Source: Natronincola peptidivorans (GTDB taxonomy: Bacteria; Bacillota; Clostridia; Peptostreptococcales; Natronincolaceae). Taken from it: 64,000 nt of DNA. Shown one piece after another: positions 45,125-54,312 of the stretch. The notes beneath the pieces are model-generated. The model searched no databases. It worked only from the letters and a program-made list of their open reading frames with translations, and had not been told where the DNA came from. Where the stretch lies: assembly GCF_900111615.1 (NCBI RefSeq), contig NZ_FOHU01000009.1, positions 62,001 through 126,000 of the forward strand. The letters run 5' to 3'. Both the position numbers and the translations under genes were made by a program. Position 1 is the stretch's first letter. The number at the start of each line of letters is the position of its first letter.

Positions 45125-45604
45125 TTATTTTTTAATCTTTGAAGATACATAGTCATAAAAGGCTTCTTTCTTTTCTCCTAACACCCTATTGGTTAGTATA
45201 AAACCATGTTTATCCGTTGACAATATAACAATCATACTAGGTTTTTTTAATACGCCTTTTATGGCATTCCATTTTAAATCTGAACTTTGTTTTTCAGTTA
45301 TTACATGAATTCCATTATCATCAAAGCCTATCTCCATATCCTGTGGAATCGTTGCTGCCTGTCTTTTTCCACGGATATAAACAACTATGGGTTGAATAAC
45401 TGTAAATAAGCAAATACCGGCTATTAGCAGGATTTTTATAAGGCTATTTACATCTCCCCAAAATCTTCCTGTCAACAATAGCATCGCAACAGTAAATATA
45501 ATATTACATACCCCTACCATTGAACCATAAACACCATACATGGATAACTGCCAAATATCAAAAGCTGTTGTTTGATAATTGAATTTATATTTCATATCTC
45601 TCAC
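45125..45604 (-). CDS. YcxB-like membrane protein
   Basis: 159 residues. Two hydrophobic helices (about 28-50 and 57-76) are followed by a beta-rich C-terminal domain with IGFDDNGIHVI, SDLKWNAIKGV and LTNRVLGEKKEAFYDYVS, the pattern of YcxB-like (PF14317) domains. The function of this family is unknown. Its GTG start shares one base with the dctM stop; an ATG three codons in is an alternative. The tight linkage makes it part of the TRAP operon, so it might assist or regulate transport (inference). Confidence 0.7.
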   Translation of the reverse strand: MRDMKYKFNYQTTAFDIWQLSMYGVYGSMVGVCNIIFTVAMLLLTGRFWGDVNSLIKILLIAGICLFTVIQPIVVYIRGKRQAATIPQDMEIGFDDNGIHVITEKQSSDLKWNAIKGVLKKPSMIVILSTDKHGFILTNRVLGEKKEAFYDYVSSKIKK

Positions 45605-46896
45605 TACCTAAATAAGGCTGGAAGCCATAAACTAATTGAAGGAACAAAGGTAATCAATATTAGGGTAATGATCATACATATATAAAATGGTAATGTGGCT
45701 CTTACAACCCGCTCCATTGGCACTTTACCAACTGCTGAACCAATAAATAACACGCCACCCACGGGTGGAGTTAAAAGACCTATACCACAGTTTAGAATAA
45801 TCATAATACCAAACTGAATAGGATGAAGTCCAATTGAAGTGGCAATTGGCAGCAAAATTGGGGTAGCAATCAGGATTATTGGAGCCATGTCCATAATAGT
45901 TCCAAGAACCAAAAGAATAAGGTTTAAAAGCAGTGCTAAAAGAATTGGGTTATCCGTAAGACCTAAAATTGCATTAGCTGCTAATTGTGGAACCCCCAAT
46001 CGTGTTAGTAAGAATCCAAAAATACTAGAAGTTGCAATCAGAATCAGTACGATAGAAAGTGTATCTATACATTTTTCAAGCACTTTCCAAACGCCCTTCC
46101 AATCAAGACCTTTGTAAATAAATACGCTAACGATCAAGCTGTAAATAACCGCAATAGCTGCCGATTCTGTAGCTGTAAAAATACCACCAACCACACCTAC
46201 TACAACAATCAGAACAGCTGCAAGGGCCCAAAAAGAAATAAAAATTTGTTTTAATAAATTTATCAGGTTAAACTTTTCCCCCTTTGGATAGTTTCTCTTA
46301 ACTGAAATGATGTAAGAGCCTATCATCAAGGATATCGCTAGTATTGCCGCTGGTACATAGCCTGCAAGAAAAAGGCTTCCCACTGAAACACCACCTGCAG
46401 TCGTGGCATAGATAACCATGTTATGACTTGGGGGAACCAAAAGCCCCTCAACGGATGAGGTAATGGTAACTGCCGTAGAAAAATCATCATCATAACCTTG
46501 GTCTACCATCATAGGGATTAGAATACTGCCAAGAGATGCAGTATCTGCAGATGCAGAACCAGAAATGCCTCCAAAGAAATATGAGGCAACGATGTTAACC
46601 ATCGCCATACCTCCTCGCATCCAGCCTACACAGGCCTTTGCCAAGCCAATTAGTCTTTCAGAGATTCCTCCCGACCCCATAAGAACCCCCATTGTAATAA
46701 AGAAAGGTACAGCCATAAGACTGAAGGAACTAATTCCTCTTACCATCTGCTGAGCAATGGTTGTAAGTGGAAGTCCTTGGTACAAAAGAGTGAACACAGA
46801 TGATAAAGCTACTGCATAAGCAATAGGAAATCTTAAAAATACCATAACGAAAAAACTACCTAGTAAAATCAGTATTGCCATACTCTCAGCACTCAT
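45604..46896 (-). CDS. dctM: TRAP transporter large permease (DctM)
   Basis: 430 residues with about twelve hydrophobic helices. Family signatures include FFVMVFLRFPIAYAVALS at the start, GGISGSASADTASLGSILIPMM near 105 and LLTPPVGGVLFIGSAVG near 375. It forms the ion-coupled channel of a tripartite carboxylate transporter with DctQ and the binding protein DctP. It overlaps dctQ by 11 bp. Surrounding genes indicate uptake of hexuronates such as galacturonate or glucuronate, as known for some TRAP systems; the substrate is inferred. Confidence 0.92.
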   Translation of the reverse strand: MSAESMAILILLGSFFVMVFLRFPIAYAVALSSVFTLLYQGLPLTTIAQQMVRGISSFSLMAVPFFITMGVLMGSGGISERLIGLAKACVGWMRGGMAMVNIVASYFFGGISGSASADTASLGSILIPMMVDQGYDDDFSTAVTITSSVEGLLVPPSHNMVIYATTAGGVSVGSLFLAGYVPAAILAISLMIGSYIISVKRNYPKGEKFNLINLLKQIFISFWALAAVLIVVVGVVGGIFTATESAAIAVIYSLIVSVFIYKGLDWKGVWKVLEKCIDTLSIVLILIATSSIFGFLLTRLGVPQLAANAILGLTDNPILLALLLNLILLVLGTIMDMAPIILIATPILLPIATSIGLHPIQFGIMIILNCGIGLLTPPVGGVLFIGSAVGKVPMERVVRATLPFYICMIITLILITFVPSISLWLPALFR

Positions 46897-47419
46897 TGTA
46901 TACCTCCTCTTTCAGAAAAATCCCTCTAATATGATTATATATGGCCTCTAATTCGAAAATCACCATAGCTATACCTGCTAGAGGAACGGGGAAATACATC
47001 CAAAATCTAGAGACGCTTGGCATACTTACATAGGACCCTCTAGAACCAAGCAGCACTGCATATCTCCAGCCTACTACTATCATAACAACTCCCAGGGCTA
47101 GAACAGCAACATCTGCAAGAAGATCCAAAGCCACTATCAGTTTTTTTGGCAAATACTTATCAAATGCTGTCATACGAATATGTGCCTTTCTTCTGATGGC
47201 TAAAGCTGCTGAAAGAACTGCCGTAAAGGCCATACAAGTTAAAACCACTTCTTCACTCCATGCTGGGTCTGGGATAAAAGAAACGTATCGCCCAGTCACT
47301 GCCATAGTGGTAATGAAAATAACTATTATCAAAAGTACCTTGCATATAAAAAGAACTATCTTATATGTCATATCATATGCCGGTTTTATCTTGTCTATCG
47401 TATTAAAAATGTTTGACAT
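46886..47419 (-). CDS. dctQ: TRAP transporter small permease (DctQ)
   Basis: 177 residues with four membrane helices. DPAWSEEVVLTCMAFTAVL, near 50, is the family signature, and the region RRKAHIRMTAFDKYLPKK follows. It scaffolds the large subunit DctM, whose gene overlaps its 3' end by 11 bp. RBS GGAGGTAATGT. It is separated from dctP by a stem-loop at 47456-47493, which would let the binding protein be made in excess. Confidence 0.9.
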   Translation of the reverse strand: MSNIFNTIDKIKPAYDMTYKIVLFICKVLLIIVIFITTMAVTGRYVSFIPDPAWSEEVVLTCMAFTAVLSAALAIRRKAHIRMTAFDKYLPKKLIVALDLLADVAVLALGVVMIVVGWRYAVLLGSRGSYVSMPSVSRFWMYFPVPLAGIAMVIFELEAIYNHIRGIFLKEEVYNEC

Positions 47420-47455
47420 ACATTACCTCCTCCTCTAACTAAAGTTCTCTTTAAA

Positions 47456-47493
47456 AATAGGCACAAAGGTTGTAGTTTACCTCTGTGCCTTTT
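47456..47493 (-). terminator. Stem-loop attenuator between dctP and dctQ
   Basis: On the minus strand AAAAGGCACAGAGGT pairs with ACCTTTGTGCCT, followed by ATTTTTA. The T-run is interrupted, so partial termination is likely. It sits about 55 bp past the dctP stop. Confidence 0.65.
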
Positions 47494-47547
47494 AATATCA
47501 TCCTAATTTAAACAATATATATTCTATTTTAAGACCTTTTGTGGGTA

Positions 47548-48603
47548 TTATTGCATGTCTACAAGTCTTTGATATAGTTCAGCATTATTTGTTGTTTCAG
47601 CAGCTACAACATCTTTAACTGCTTCCTGCCAAGGGGTAATATCATTAACTTCTACAATATTAATACCTTCTGCTTTTAACTCATCTAGTACTTTATTTTC
47701 AGCTTCTTCAGAGATTTCTCTATTAAATGCTGATGCATATCTACCAGCTTCCATAAGAATATCTTGTTGTTCTGCTGTCAGTTTATCCCAAGCTTCGTCT
47801 GTAATAACTACCTGGATTGCTCCAAGTGTATGTCCATTAAGAATCATGTTTGGTGCAACTTCGTGGAATGCATTTGATTTGTAGTTTGCGATAGGCTGTT
47901 CAGCTCCATCTACTACACCTGTTTGAAGTGCAGAATAAAGCTCACCGAAGGATACAACTGTAGGGTCGGCACCAATTCCTCGTACCATACCATTCATAAC
48001 AGGGTCATTTGATACTCTTAGTTTCATACCTCTTAAGTCTTCCATAGTATTAACTTCATCAACTGTGAAGAAATGACGGAAACCTTCTTCTCCATAGAAT
48101 AAGCCTCTAACACCACTGCCATTTTCGTGTGGCTCTAGAAGGAATTCAGGAGCTAAGTCAGATGTAGCAAAATTCCAGAAATGCTCACGATTTACAAATG
48201 TAAAAGGAATAGAAAGAAGTTTTGACTTTTCTCCACCATAGCTTGTAAGGGCAAAGGCTGAGATACGGGAGATATCAATTGTTCCACCACCGCCCAGCAT
48301 TGTATCAAGTACATCATTTTCTGATCCTAAAACACCGCTGGCCATAATATCAATCTTAATCTTTCCACCTGAAAGCTCTTCAACTTTTTCTTTAAAAACA
48401 GTACCTGTTTGACCAACAATAGTGTCAAGTGGGTTAACTTCTGCATAGACAAGGGTAATTTCTGGTCCGTCTTGACCTGTTTGTCCTTGAGTCGGCTCTT
48501 CTGTTGTTGTTTCCTCTGGTGTTTGGCCTCCACAACCTACTAATGATGCAAGAATTAGCACTAATACAAGAGATAATGATAATAATTTAAAACTTTTTTT
48601 CAT
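47548..48603 (-). CDS. dctP: TRAP transporter substrate-binding lipoprotein (DctP)
   Basis: 351 residues. A lipoprotein signal (LSLVLVLILASLVGCGG) is followed by a Thr/Glu/Gln-rich linker. A DctP fold begins about residue 48, with LRGMKLRVSNDPVMNGMVRGIGADPT near 170 in two parts (MKLRVSNDP, then GADPTVVSFGELYSALQTG). The Arg in that segment normally binds the carboxylate of the ligand. GVVDGAEQP completes the signature. It captures substrate outside the membrane for DctQM. RBS GGAGGGGG. A perfect cre site 130 bp upstream suggests CcpA control. Confidence 0.92.
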   Translation of the reverse strand: MKKSFKLLSLSLVLVLILASLVGCGGQTPEETTTEEPTQGQTGQDGPEITLVYAEVNPLDTIVGQTGTVFKEKVEELSGGKIKIDIMASGVLGSENDVLDTMLGGGGTIDISRISAFALTSYGGEKSKLLSIPFTFVNREHFWNFATSDLAPEFLLEPHENGSGVRGLFYGEEGFRHFFTVDEVNTMEDLRGMKLRVSNDPVMNGMVRGIGADPTVVSFGELYSALQTGVVDGAEQPIANYKSNAFHEVAPNMILNGHTLGAIQVVITDEAWDKLTAEQQDILMEAGRYASAFNREISEEAENKVLDELKAEGINIVEVNDITPWQEAVKDVVAAETTNNAELYQRLVDMQ

Positions 48604-48732
48604 ATTTCCCCCTCCTAAAATTTAATTTCTTAATATTTGCATTGTAGAAAGTTCCTAAAAATTCTTTTTCTTTAAATCAGTACCTACATCTAGGAAATTT
48701 CCACATTAATGCCAGTAATTTTTCTTTGCATG

Positions 48733-48747
48733 AGATAACGTTTTCAT
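48733..48747 (-). promoter_or_regulatory. Catabolite-responsive element (cre) upstream of dctP
   Basis: On the minus strand ATGAAAACGTTATCT matches the Gram-positive cre consensus TGWAARCGYTWNCW at every position. It lies 130 bp upstream of the dctP start, beyond the end of the GntR gene, where CcpA binding could repress the TRAP-uxuA transcript when preferred sugars are present. Confidence 0.7.
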
Positions 48748-48822
48748 AAGCTTGCCAACAATTCTTCATCTCATTGATACTATTGAAAACCTAATAATCC
48801 CCTTGGTATCCATAGTAAGATT

Positions 48823-49515
48823 TTACGATTCATCTTTAAAGTATTGAGGATACTTTTCTTTTAATGCTATCTGCTCAAATATCAACTTTTTGATATGATT
48901 ATTTAAAACTTTTTGCCCCATTTCCGCATCATGAGTTTTAATACTCTCTAAAATCTGCACATGTTGTCCAATAACAGTTTTCCAATTGATATCTGCAATA
49001 AAGGTAAGCATACGAACACGCTTGTATTCTGAATTGATCTGTTCTATAAAAGACCATGTTCTTTCTTTATTGCATCCCATAAATATGGTTTTATGAAACT
49101 CTTCATCCATTTCTAAAAACTCAAAGAATAATCTCTTCTCTATTAGTCTTTTTTGTTCATATATATTCTCTTGAAGAGTATCTAATAACTCCTCTGGAAA
49201 CCTTTCTGTAGCAATCTTAAGCACAGACTGCTCTAAACTCTCCCTAATAAACCTTGCATCTTCCACAATGTCTAAATCTATATAAGAAATATAAGTTCCT
49301 CTCTGAGGAAGGATGTAGAGCAAGCCTTCTTTGGCTAATTTAATGAAAGCTTCTCTGACGGGTGTTCTACTAACATTCAGAAGATCAGAAACCTCCTTTT
49401 CACTCACCCGATTACCTGGAGCCATGTTAAGGTTAATAATGTTTTTTTTGATGACTTCATATACATGATCACCAACTGTGGTTCCATTTCTTTGCTTTTC
49501 TATTGCTATATTCAT
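48823..49515 (-). CDS. GntR-family (FCD/FadR subfamily) transcriptional regulator
   Basis: About 230 residues from the ATG at 49515 (GGAAGTG 6 bp upstream; an ATG ten codons earlier has no RBS). It has an N-terminal winged helix with RVSEKEVSDLLNVSRTPVREAFIKL and a C-terminal FCD helical domain containing the metal-binding pattern (D-x3-H in DEEFHKTIF, GQHVQILESI, NNHIKKL). FCD regulators often sense sugar acids. It lies between uxaA and dctP on the same strand and probably controls one of them. The palindrome at 49567-49583 just upstream is a candidate autoregulatory operator. Confidence 0.88.
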   Translation of the reverse strand: MNIAIEKQRNGTTVGDHVYEVIKKNIINLNMAPGNRVSEKEVSDLLNVSRTPVREAFIKLAKEGLLYILPQRGTYISYIDLDIVEDARFIRESLEQSVLKIATERFPEELLDTLQENIYEQKRLIEKRLFFEFLEMDEEFHKTIFMGCNKERTWSFIEQINSEYKRVRMLTFIADINWKTVIGQHVQILESIKTHDAEMGQKVLNNHIKKLIFEQIALKEKYPQYFKDES

Positions 49516-49566
49516 ATATTCACTTCCCATAAAGAATAATTTCATCTATTATGTATTGCCTACTAC

Positions 49567-49583
49567 CATACTACCATAGTATG
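49567..49583. promoter_or_regulatory. Candidate operator of the GntR gene at 48823
   Basis: CATACTA-CCA-TAGTATG, a perfect 7-bp inverted repeat with 3-bp spacer, about 50 bp upstream of the regulator's start. A partial extra TACTACCATA copy precedes it. The ATAC...GTAT core is typical of GntR-family sites. Confidence 0.45.
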
Positions 49584-49652
49584 TATTGGCTGTCAATCAT
49601 TATGTTGAATATAAATAACATAGCCAAGATTGTCTCCGTCAATTTGTTTAAG

Positions 49653-49716
49653 CTAGGGGGAACTAGTCCCCCTAGACGATTGCTATGCAATCTAAACCCT
49701 TGAAACCTTCGAGGGT
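49653..49716. repeat. Cluster of three hairpins resembling an IS200/IS605-type end
   Basis: Three stems follow each other: CTAGGGGG/CCCCCTAG with a 7-nt loop, GATTGC/GCAATC with a 3-nt loop, and ACCCT/AGGGT. Consecutive short subterminal hairpins without a gene recall ends of IS200/IS605 elements or derived palindromic cassettes. No transposase is present. It lies between uxaA and the GntR gene, which it may also separate transcriptionally. Confidence 0.45.
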
Positions 49717-49793
49717 AAACCCCTCTAAACACCACTTCTATAGACATATAGAGGAGCATAAAAGAACCTTCTGGTGATAGATTCCTCCCAATC

Positions 49794-51281
49794 CTACAAT
49801 GTTACCCCTGTTTTAAAGATTGCGATTTCTCTAAATTCATTTTTTTCATTATTAACAAGTTTACCACTGGCAACTTCAACAATATAGTGGATAAATTTTT
49901 CCAAAACTTCTTCCATTGATTGATCTTCTACAAGGGTTCCAGCATTAAAATCTATCCAATTTTTCTTTTTGTTGTAAATCTCTGAATTGGAAGATATTTT
50001 TATTGTTGGAACAAAGGTACCAAAGGGAGTCCCTCTACCTGTTGTAAATAAAACCATATGGCAGCCTGATGCAGCTAAAGCTGTTGAAGCTACTAAATCA
50101 TTCCCAGGAGCACTTAGAAGGTTTAATCCTTTTTCTGTTAATATCTCCCCATACTTTAGTACGTCCACAACTTTAGAATGACCTGCTTTCTGGGTACATC
50201 CTAAAGATTTGTCTTCTAAGGTAGTTATACCACCTTCTTTATTTCCAGGAGATGGGTTTTCATATACAGGTTGATTATTTGCTAAGAAATACTCTTTAAA
50301 ATCATTGATTAGGTGTACTATTTTTCCAAAGACTTCTTCGTCCTTTGCTCTTTCCATCAATATCGTCTCTGCTCCAAACATTTCAGGCACCTCGGTTAGT
50401 ACACTTGTACCACCCTGGGCAATTAAATAGTCTGAAAAGCTGCCTAATAATGGATTGGCTGTAATGCCTGAAAGACCATCAGATCCACCACATTTTAATC
50501 CAACCTTTAGCTCTGACAAAGGCACTTCTTCACGGGTATCCCCTTTCATTGTCTCAAAGATCCCCTTTAAAAGGCAAACGCCTTCCTGTATCTCATCTTC
50601 TACCTCTTGGGTTATCAAAAACTTCACTCTGTTCTCATCTATGTCTCCAAGAATTTCTTTGAATTCTGCTACTTGATTGTTTTCACAGCCAAGGCCTAAT
50701 ACCAGTACTCCACCACAATTGGGATGCTTCACTAAATCACCTAAAATTCTCTTTGTGTTATCATGATCATCTCCTAATTGGGAGCATCCATAATTATGCT
50801 TGTAAACCTCAATATGATCAATTAAGCTTATATCTACTTCAGTCTTAAAAGTATCTACGATCATTTGTCCAGTACCATTTACACAACCAACTGTTGGGAC
50901 AATCCATAATTCATTTCTTATACCCACACTGCCATTTTCTCTCTTGTAGCCCATGAATACTTGATTATCCCTTGTGATATCTCTATCTACTAGTTTTTGA
51001 TTGAAAGCATACTCAATATTTCCACTTAACTTGGTTTTTGTGTTGTGAACATGGACATGGTCTCCTGCTGCTATATCCTCCAGTGAATAGCCTATAGGCA
51101 ACCCGTATTTAATAATGTCTTCATCTTTGCTGATTTTCTTAACTGCTACCTTATGGCCTTTCGAGATATCCATCCTAAGTTGTACTACTACCCCATCAAT
51201 TTCTAATGTTTCCCCAGCTTTTAAATCAGTTAGTGCTACCAGCACATTGTCTTTATCATGGATCTTTATAAACCTTTTCAT
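49794..51281 (-). CDS. uxaA: Altronate dehydratase
   Basis: 495 residues. An N-terminal SAF domain (1-95; IKIHDKDNVLVALTDLKAGE) is followed by the large UxaA domain with VGCVNGTGQMIVD, YGCSQLGDDHDNT and GLGCENNQ. GLKCGGSDGLSGITANP and GCHMVLFTTGRGTPFG lie further on; the Cys residues fit the iron-dependent active site. It dehydrates D-altronate to 2-keto-3-deoxygluconate, the last step of the galacturonate branch. It is the third gene of uxaB-uxaC-uxaA. RBS AAGGAGG. Confidence 0.93.
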   Translation of the reverse strand: MKRFIKIHDKDNVLVALTDLKAGETLEIDGVVVQLRMDISKGHKVAVKKISKDEDIIKYGLPIGYSLEDIAAGDHVHVHNTKTKLSGNIEYAFNQKLVDRDITRDNQVFMGYKRENGSVGIRNELWIVPTVGCVNGTGQMIVDTFKTEVDISLIDHIEVYKHNYGCSQLGDDHDNTKRILGDLVKHPNCGGVLVLGLGCENNQVAEFKEILGDIDENRVKFLITQEVEDEIQEGVCLLKGIFETMKGDTREEVPLSELKVGLKCGGSDGLSGITANPLLGSFSDYLIAQGGTSVLTEVPEMFGAETILMERAKDEEVFGKIVHLINDFKEYFLANNQPVYENPSPGNKEGGITTLEDKSLGCTQKAGHSKVVDVLKYGEILTEKGLNLLSAPGNDLVASTALAASGCHMVLFTTGRGTPFGTFVPTIKISSNSEIYNKKKNWIDFNAGTLVEDQSMEEVLEKFIHYIVEVASGKLVNNEKNEFREIAIFKTGVTL

Positions 51282-51324
51282 AAATCCTCCTTTCTATCGT
51301 AATAAGCTTAGATTTCTGTCCACT

Positions 51325-52734
51325 TTACTGAAGACGAAACCCAAAATAACGATTGGTATTATAGTAACAAATATCCTTCACAATCTTCCCTAATAAATCG
51401 ATATCATTTGGAAACTCTCCATTTTCTACCCATTCACCTAACAAGTTGCATAGGATTCTTCTAAAGTATTCATGTCTTGTGTAGGATAAAACACTTCTAG
51501 AGTCTGTGAGCATTCCTATAAATCTACTTAATAATCCCATATTGGCTAAAGCTATCATTTGTCTAATCATTCCGTCCTTCTGATCGTTAAACCACCAGCC
51601 AGATCCAAACTGTATCTTCCCTGGTATTCCCCCGCCTTGGAAAGATCCTATCATAGTAGCCAACACTTCATTGTCCCTAGGATTCAAACAATAGAGAATT
51701 GTTTTTGGCAGTTCATTTGTCGTATCTAATGCATCTAGGAACTTGGCCAAAGCTTCTGCAAAAACATAGTCTCCAATGGTATCAAAGCCTGTATCCGGAC
51801 CTATTGTTCTCATCATTCTGCTATTTACATTTCGAATGGTCCCTATATGCAGCTGCATCGCCCATCCTAGCTTGGCATATTCTCTTCCTAAGAATAACAG
51901 TACATGAGTTTTATATTTTCGGATATCTGACGCTGTTAATTCTTCTTGATTTAAAGCCTTTACAAAGATATCATTAATTTCTTCCTGGTGGCCTTCTTCG
52001 AATACGATTGGATCCAAGGCATGATCAGATGCTTTGCATCCTAAGGAATCAAAATATAGAACACGTTCCTTTAGTGCATCTAGTAAAGCATCCATGCTTA
52101 CGATGTCTCTTCCCACTACTTCTCCTAGTTTTTTAATCCAGGTTGTAAAGCCCTCCCTCTCAATGTTGATTGCCTTGTCAGGTCGAAGTGCCGGCAATAC
52201 TTTTACGTCGAAGGTAGTATCTTCTGCAATAGCCTTATGATATTCTAATGTATCAATTGGATCATCAGTGGTACAAATCACCTTTACATCAGATCTTTTA
52301 ATTAGTTCTCGTGCTGTAAATTCCTCTTTTTGCAGCAGTTCATTACACTTTTCCCAAATTTCTTCTGCAGATTCTGGATTAAGTAGTGTATCTATGCCAA
52401 AATATCGTTGCAGTTCCAGATGGGTCCAATGGTATAGTGGGTTTCCTATGGTATAGGGAACTGTCTCTGCCCATTTTAAAAACTTATCCTTATCTTCAGC
52501 ATCACCGGTAATGTATTTTTCATCAATACCATTGCTTCTCATGGCTTTCCATTTGTAATGATCTCCACCAAGCCAGATTTCAGTTATATTTCTATAACGC
52601 TTATTTTCTGCGATTTCCTTGGGATTTAAATGGCAATGATAATCGATAATTGGCATTTCCTTCGCAAAGTCGTGATATAGCTTAATCGCCGTTTCATTGT
52701 TTAATAAAAAATTCTCATCCAAAAATTTTTTCAT
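51325..52734 (-). CDS. uxaC: Glucuronate/galacturonate isomerase
   Basis: 469-residue amidohydrolase-fold isomerase. IIDYHCHLNPKEIAENK at about 30-46 gives the metal-binding HxH. Further signatures are EIWLGGDHYKWKAMRSNG, ICTTDDPID, WAMQLHIGTIRN and MLTDSRSVLSYTRHEYFRR. It converts D-galacturonate to tagaturonate and D-glucuronate to fructuronate, feeding both UxaB and UxuB encoded in this window. RBS AGGAGGG. 43-57 bp gaps to both neighbours indicate one operon. Confidence 0.95.
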   Translation of the reverse strand: MKKFLDENFLLNNETAIKLYHDFAKEMPIIDYHCHLNPKEIAENKRYRNITEIWLGGDHYKWKAMRSNGIDEKYITGDAEDKDKFLKWAETVPYTIGNPLYHWTHLELQRYFGIDTLLNPESAEEIWEKCNELLQKEEFTARELIKRSDVKVICTTDDPIDTLEYHKAIAEDTTFDVKVLPALRPDKAINIEREGFTTWIKKLGEVVGRDIVSMDALLDALKERVLYFDSLGCKASDHALDPIVFEEGHQEEINDIFVKALNQEELTASDIRKYKTHVLLFLGREYAKLGWAMQLHIGTIRNVNSRMMRTIGPDTGFDTIGDYVFAEALAKFLDALDTTNELPKTILYCLNPRDNEVLATMIGSFQGGGIPGKIQFGSGWWFNDQKDGMIRQMIALANMGLLSRFIGMLTDSRSVLSYTRHEYFRRILCNLLGEWVENGEFPNDIDLLGKIVKDICYYNTNRYFGFRLQ

Positions 52735-52791
52735 TGTTACCCTCCTCGTATATTTTCGTATTGTAAACTTAAATATATCTATATACTGGTG

Positions 52792-54234
52792 TTAAAAAGT
52801 TTGTACTGCTTCTTGCATACCCTTATCCAATAGCATTTCTAGATAATCCGTCACTTGTTGATGCAGTCCATCTATCTTGTTTAAGTCCATCTCCCAGTTT
52901 TTCTCATACCCTAATACTGCCTCAACAATCTGCTCTAGACTTTGTCTTGTTCCATCATATGATGCCCATAGGTTTTGATATAGCTCAAGGATATCCTCGT
53001 CATCTTTTAAATCAATCCTCACACCATCTCTCTCTCCTCTGTAGAAGGCAATCAGGGCAGCAAGGGAAAATACTAACCTATTTGGCAAACTATTATTGCT
53101 CTCTTGATATTGTAAAATAGATGGTAAAACTCTTGTTTTAAATTTAGACATACCGTTTAGAGATATACTCATTAGATAATGCTTGATAAAAGGGTTCTTA
53201 AACCTATCCATAACTGCTTGAGCAAAATCCTGTAATTCTTTCTCTGACAGCTCCAATGTAGGAATAATTTCATCATAGATTGCATCCTGAATAAACTTAC
53301 CAACAACCGGATCATCTATCGCTTCCTTTACAGTATCCTTCCCATATAAATATGAAACGGGTACCATGGCTGTATGGGCACCATTTAATATTCTTACTTT
53401 TCTTGTTCTATAAGGTGTAAGATCATCGACAAATAATACATTTAATCCTGCTTTATCAGCTGGGAATTCATCCTTCACCCATTGAGGTCCTTCGATAACC
53501 CATAAATGGAATTGTTCTCCTTCCACCACCAGCTTATCTTCATATCCTAGTTCTTTAGTAATCTCTTCTATCTTATCCTTTGGATATCCAGGTACAATTC
53601 TATCAACCAACGTATTGCAGAATGTATTGGCTTCATTTATCCATTCTACAAATCCTTCTTCTAAATTCCATAGCTTTGCTAATTTTACAATAGTTTCTTT
53701 AAGCTTTTCACCATTTTTATCGATAAGCTCACATGGTAAGAAGATAAATCCTTTCTCCATATCTCCATTAAAAAATTGGTATCTATGATACAAAAACGCT
53801 GTTAACTTGCCAGGAAAGCTGCTTTGGGGTCTATCTTCAAGCCTATCCTTTTCTTCATAAACAATTCCAGCCTCTGTTGTATTAGAAGTGATGAATCTTA
53901 ACTGGGGATTTTCTGCTGCTTTTAAAAACTCATTATAATCGCTATAGGTATTTATTCCTCTACTTATAGAGCTTATAATTGTATGCTCACTGATAACTTC
54001 TCCATTTTTAATCCCATTCAAATATAAGGTAAATAATCCATCTTGTTCATTTAGTATTTTTACTCTACCCTTTTCTATTGGCTGTATGACTACTGCACTT
54101 CCATTGAAGTAGCCTGCTTTATTCATCTCAGCTATCATCCAGTCAACAAAGGCACACATAAAATTACCTTCTCCAAATTGTAATACTTTTTCCCTATAGG
54201 ATTTCTTTTCAAAGCATTCATTAATTTTTTTCAT
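52792..54234 (-). CDS. uxaB: Tagaturonate reductase
   Basis: 480 residues, a mannitol-dehydrogenase-family enzyme of UxaB length. It starts with [21 protein letters not shown] in place of the longer N-terminus of Uxu[14 protein letters not shown] and [15 protein letters not shown] follow, and the catalytic-type region has [21 protein letters not shown]. It reduces D-tagaturonate to D-altronate with NADH. It is the first gene of uxaBCA; a LacI-type operator lies 23 bp upstream of its start. RBS AAAGGAGGG. Confidence 0.92.
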   Translation of the reverse strand: MKKINECFEKKSYREKVLQFGEGNFMCAFVDWMIAEMNKAGYFNGSAVVIQPIEKGRVKILNEQDGLFTLYLNGIKNGEVISEHTIISSISRGINTYSDYNEFLKAAENPQLRFITSNTTEAGIVYEEKDRLEDRPQSSFPGKLTAFLYHRYQFFNGDMEKGFIFLPCELIDKNGEKLKETIVKLAKLWNLEEGFVEWINEANTFCNTLVDRIVPGYPKDKIEEITKELGYEDKLVVEGEQFHLWVIEGPQWVKDEFPADKAGLNVLFVDDLTPYRTRKVRILNGAHTAMVPVSYLYGKDTVKEAIDDPVVGKFIQDAIYDEIIPTLELSEKELQDFAQAVMDRFKNPFIKHYLMSISLNGMSKFKTRVLPSILQYQESNNSLPNRLVFSLAALIAFYRGERDGVRIDLKDDEDILELYQNLWASYDGTRQSLEQIVEAVLGYEKNWEMDLNKIDGLHQQVTDYLEMLLDKGMQEAVQTF

Positions 54235-54256
54235 GGCTTTACCCTCCTTTGTTTTA

Positions 54257-54270
54257 TGTTAACGTGTGCA
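54257..54270. promoter_or_regulatory. LacI-type operator upstream of uxaB
   Basis: TGTTAACGTGTGCA is CG-centred, as LacI-family sites usually are (TGnnnnCGnnnnCA). It shares 13 of 14 bases with the site at 55358-55371 read on the opposite strand. It lies between lacI and uxaB. CcpA is an alternative binder (two mismatches to cre). Confidence 0.55.
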
Positions 54271-54312
54271 AGAAATTGTGAGAGTCACTCTCTTTATATT
54301 ATCCATAAAATA

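Noticed and set aside
48640-48710. Direct GGAAnTTTC repeats upstream of dctP as operator pair
   Set aside because: Too short and imperfect in AT-rich DNA to separate from chance.
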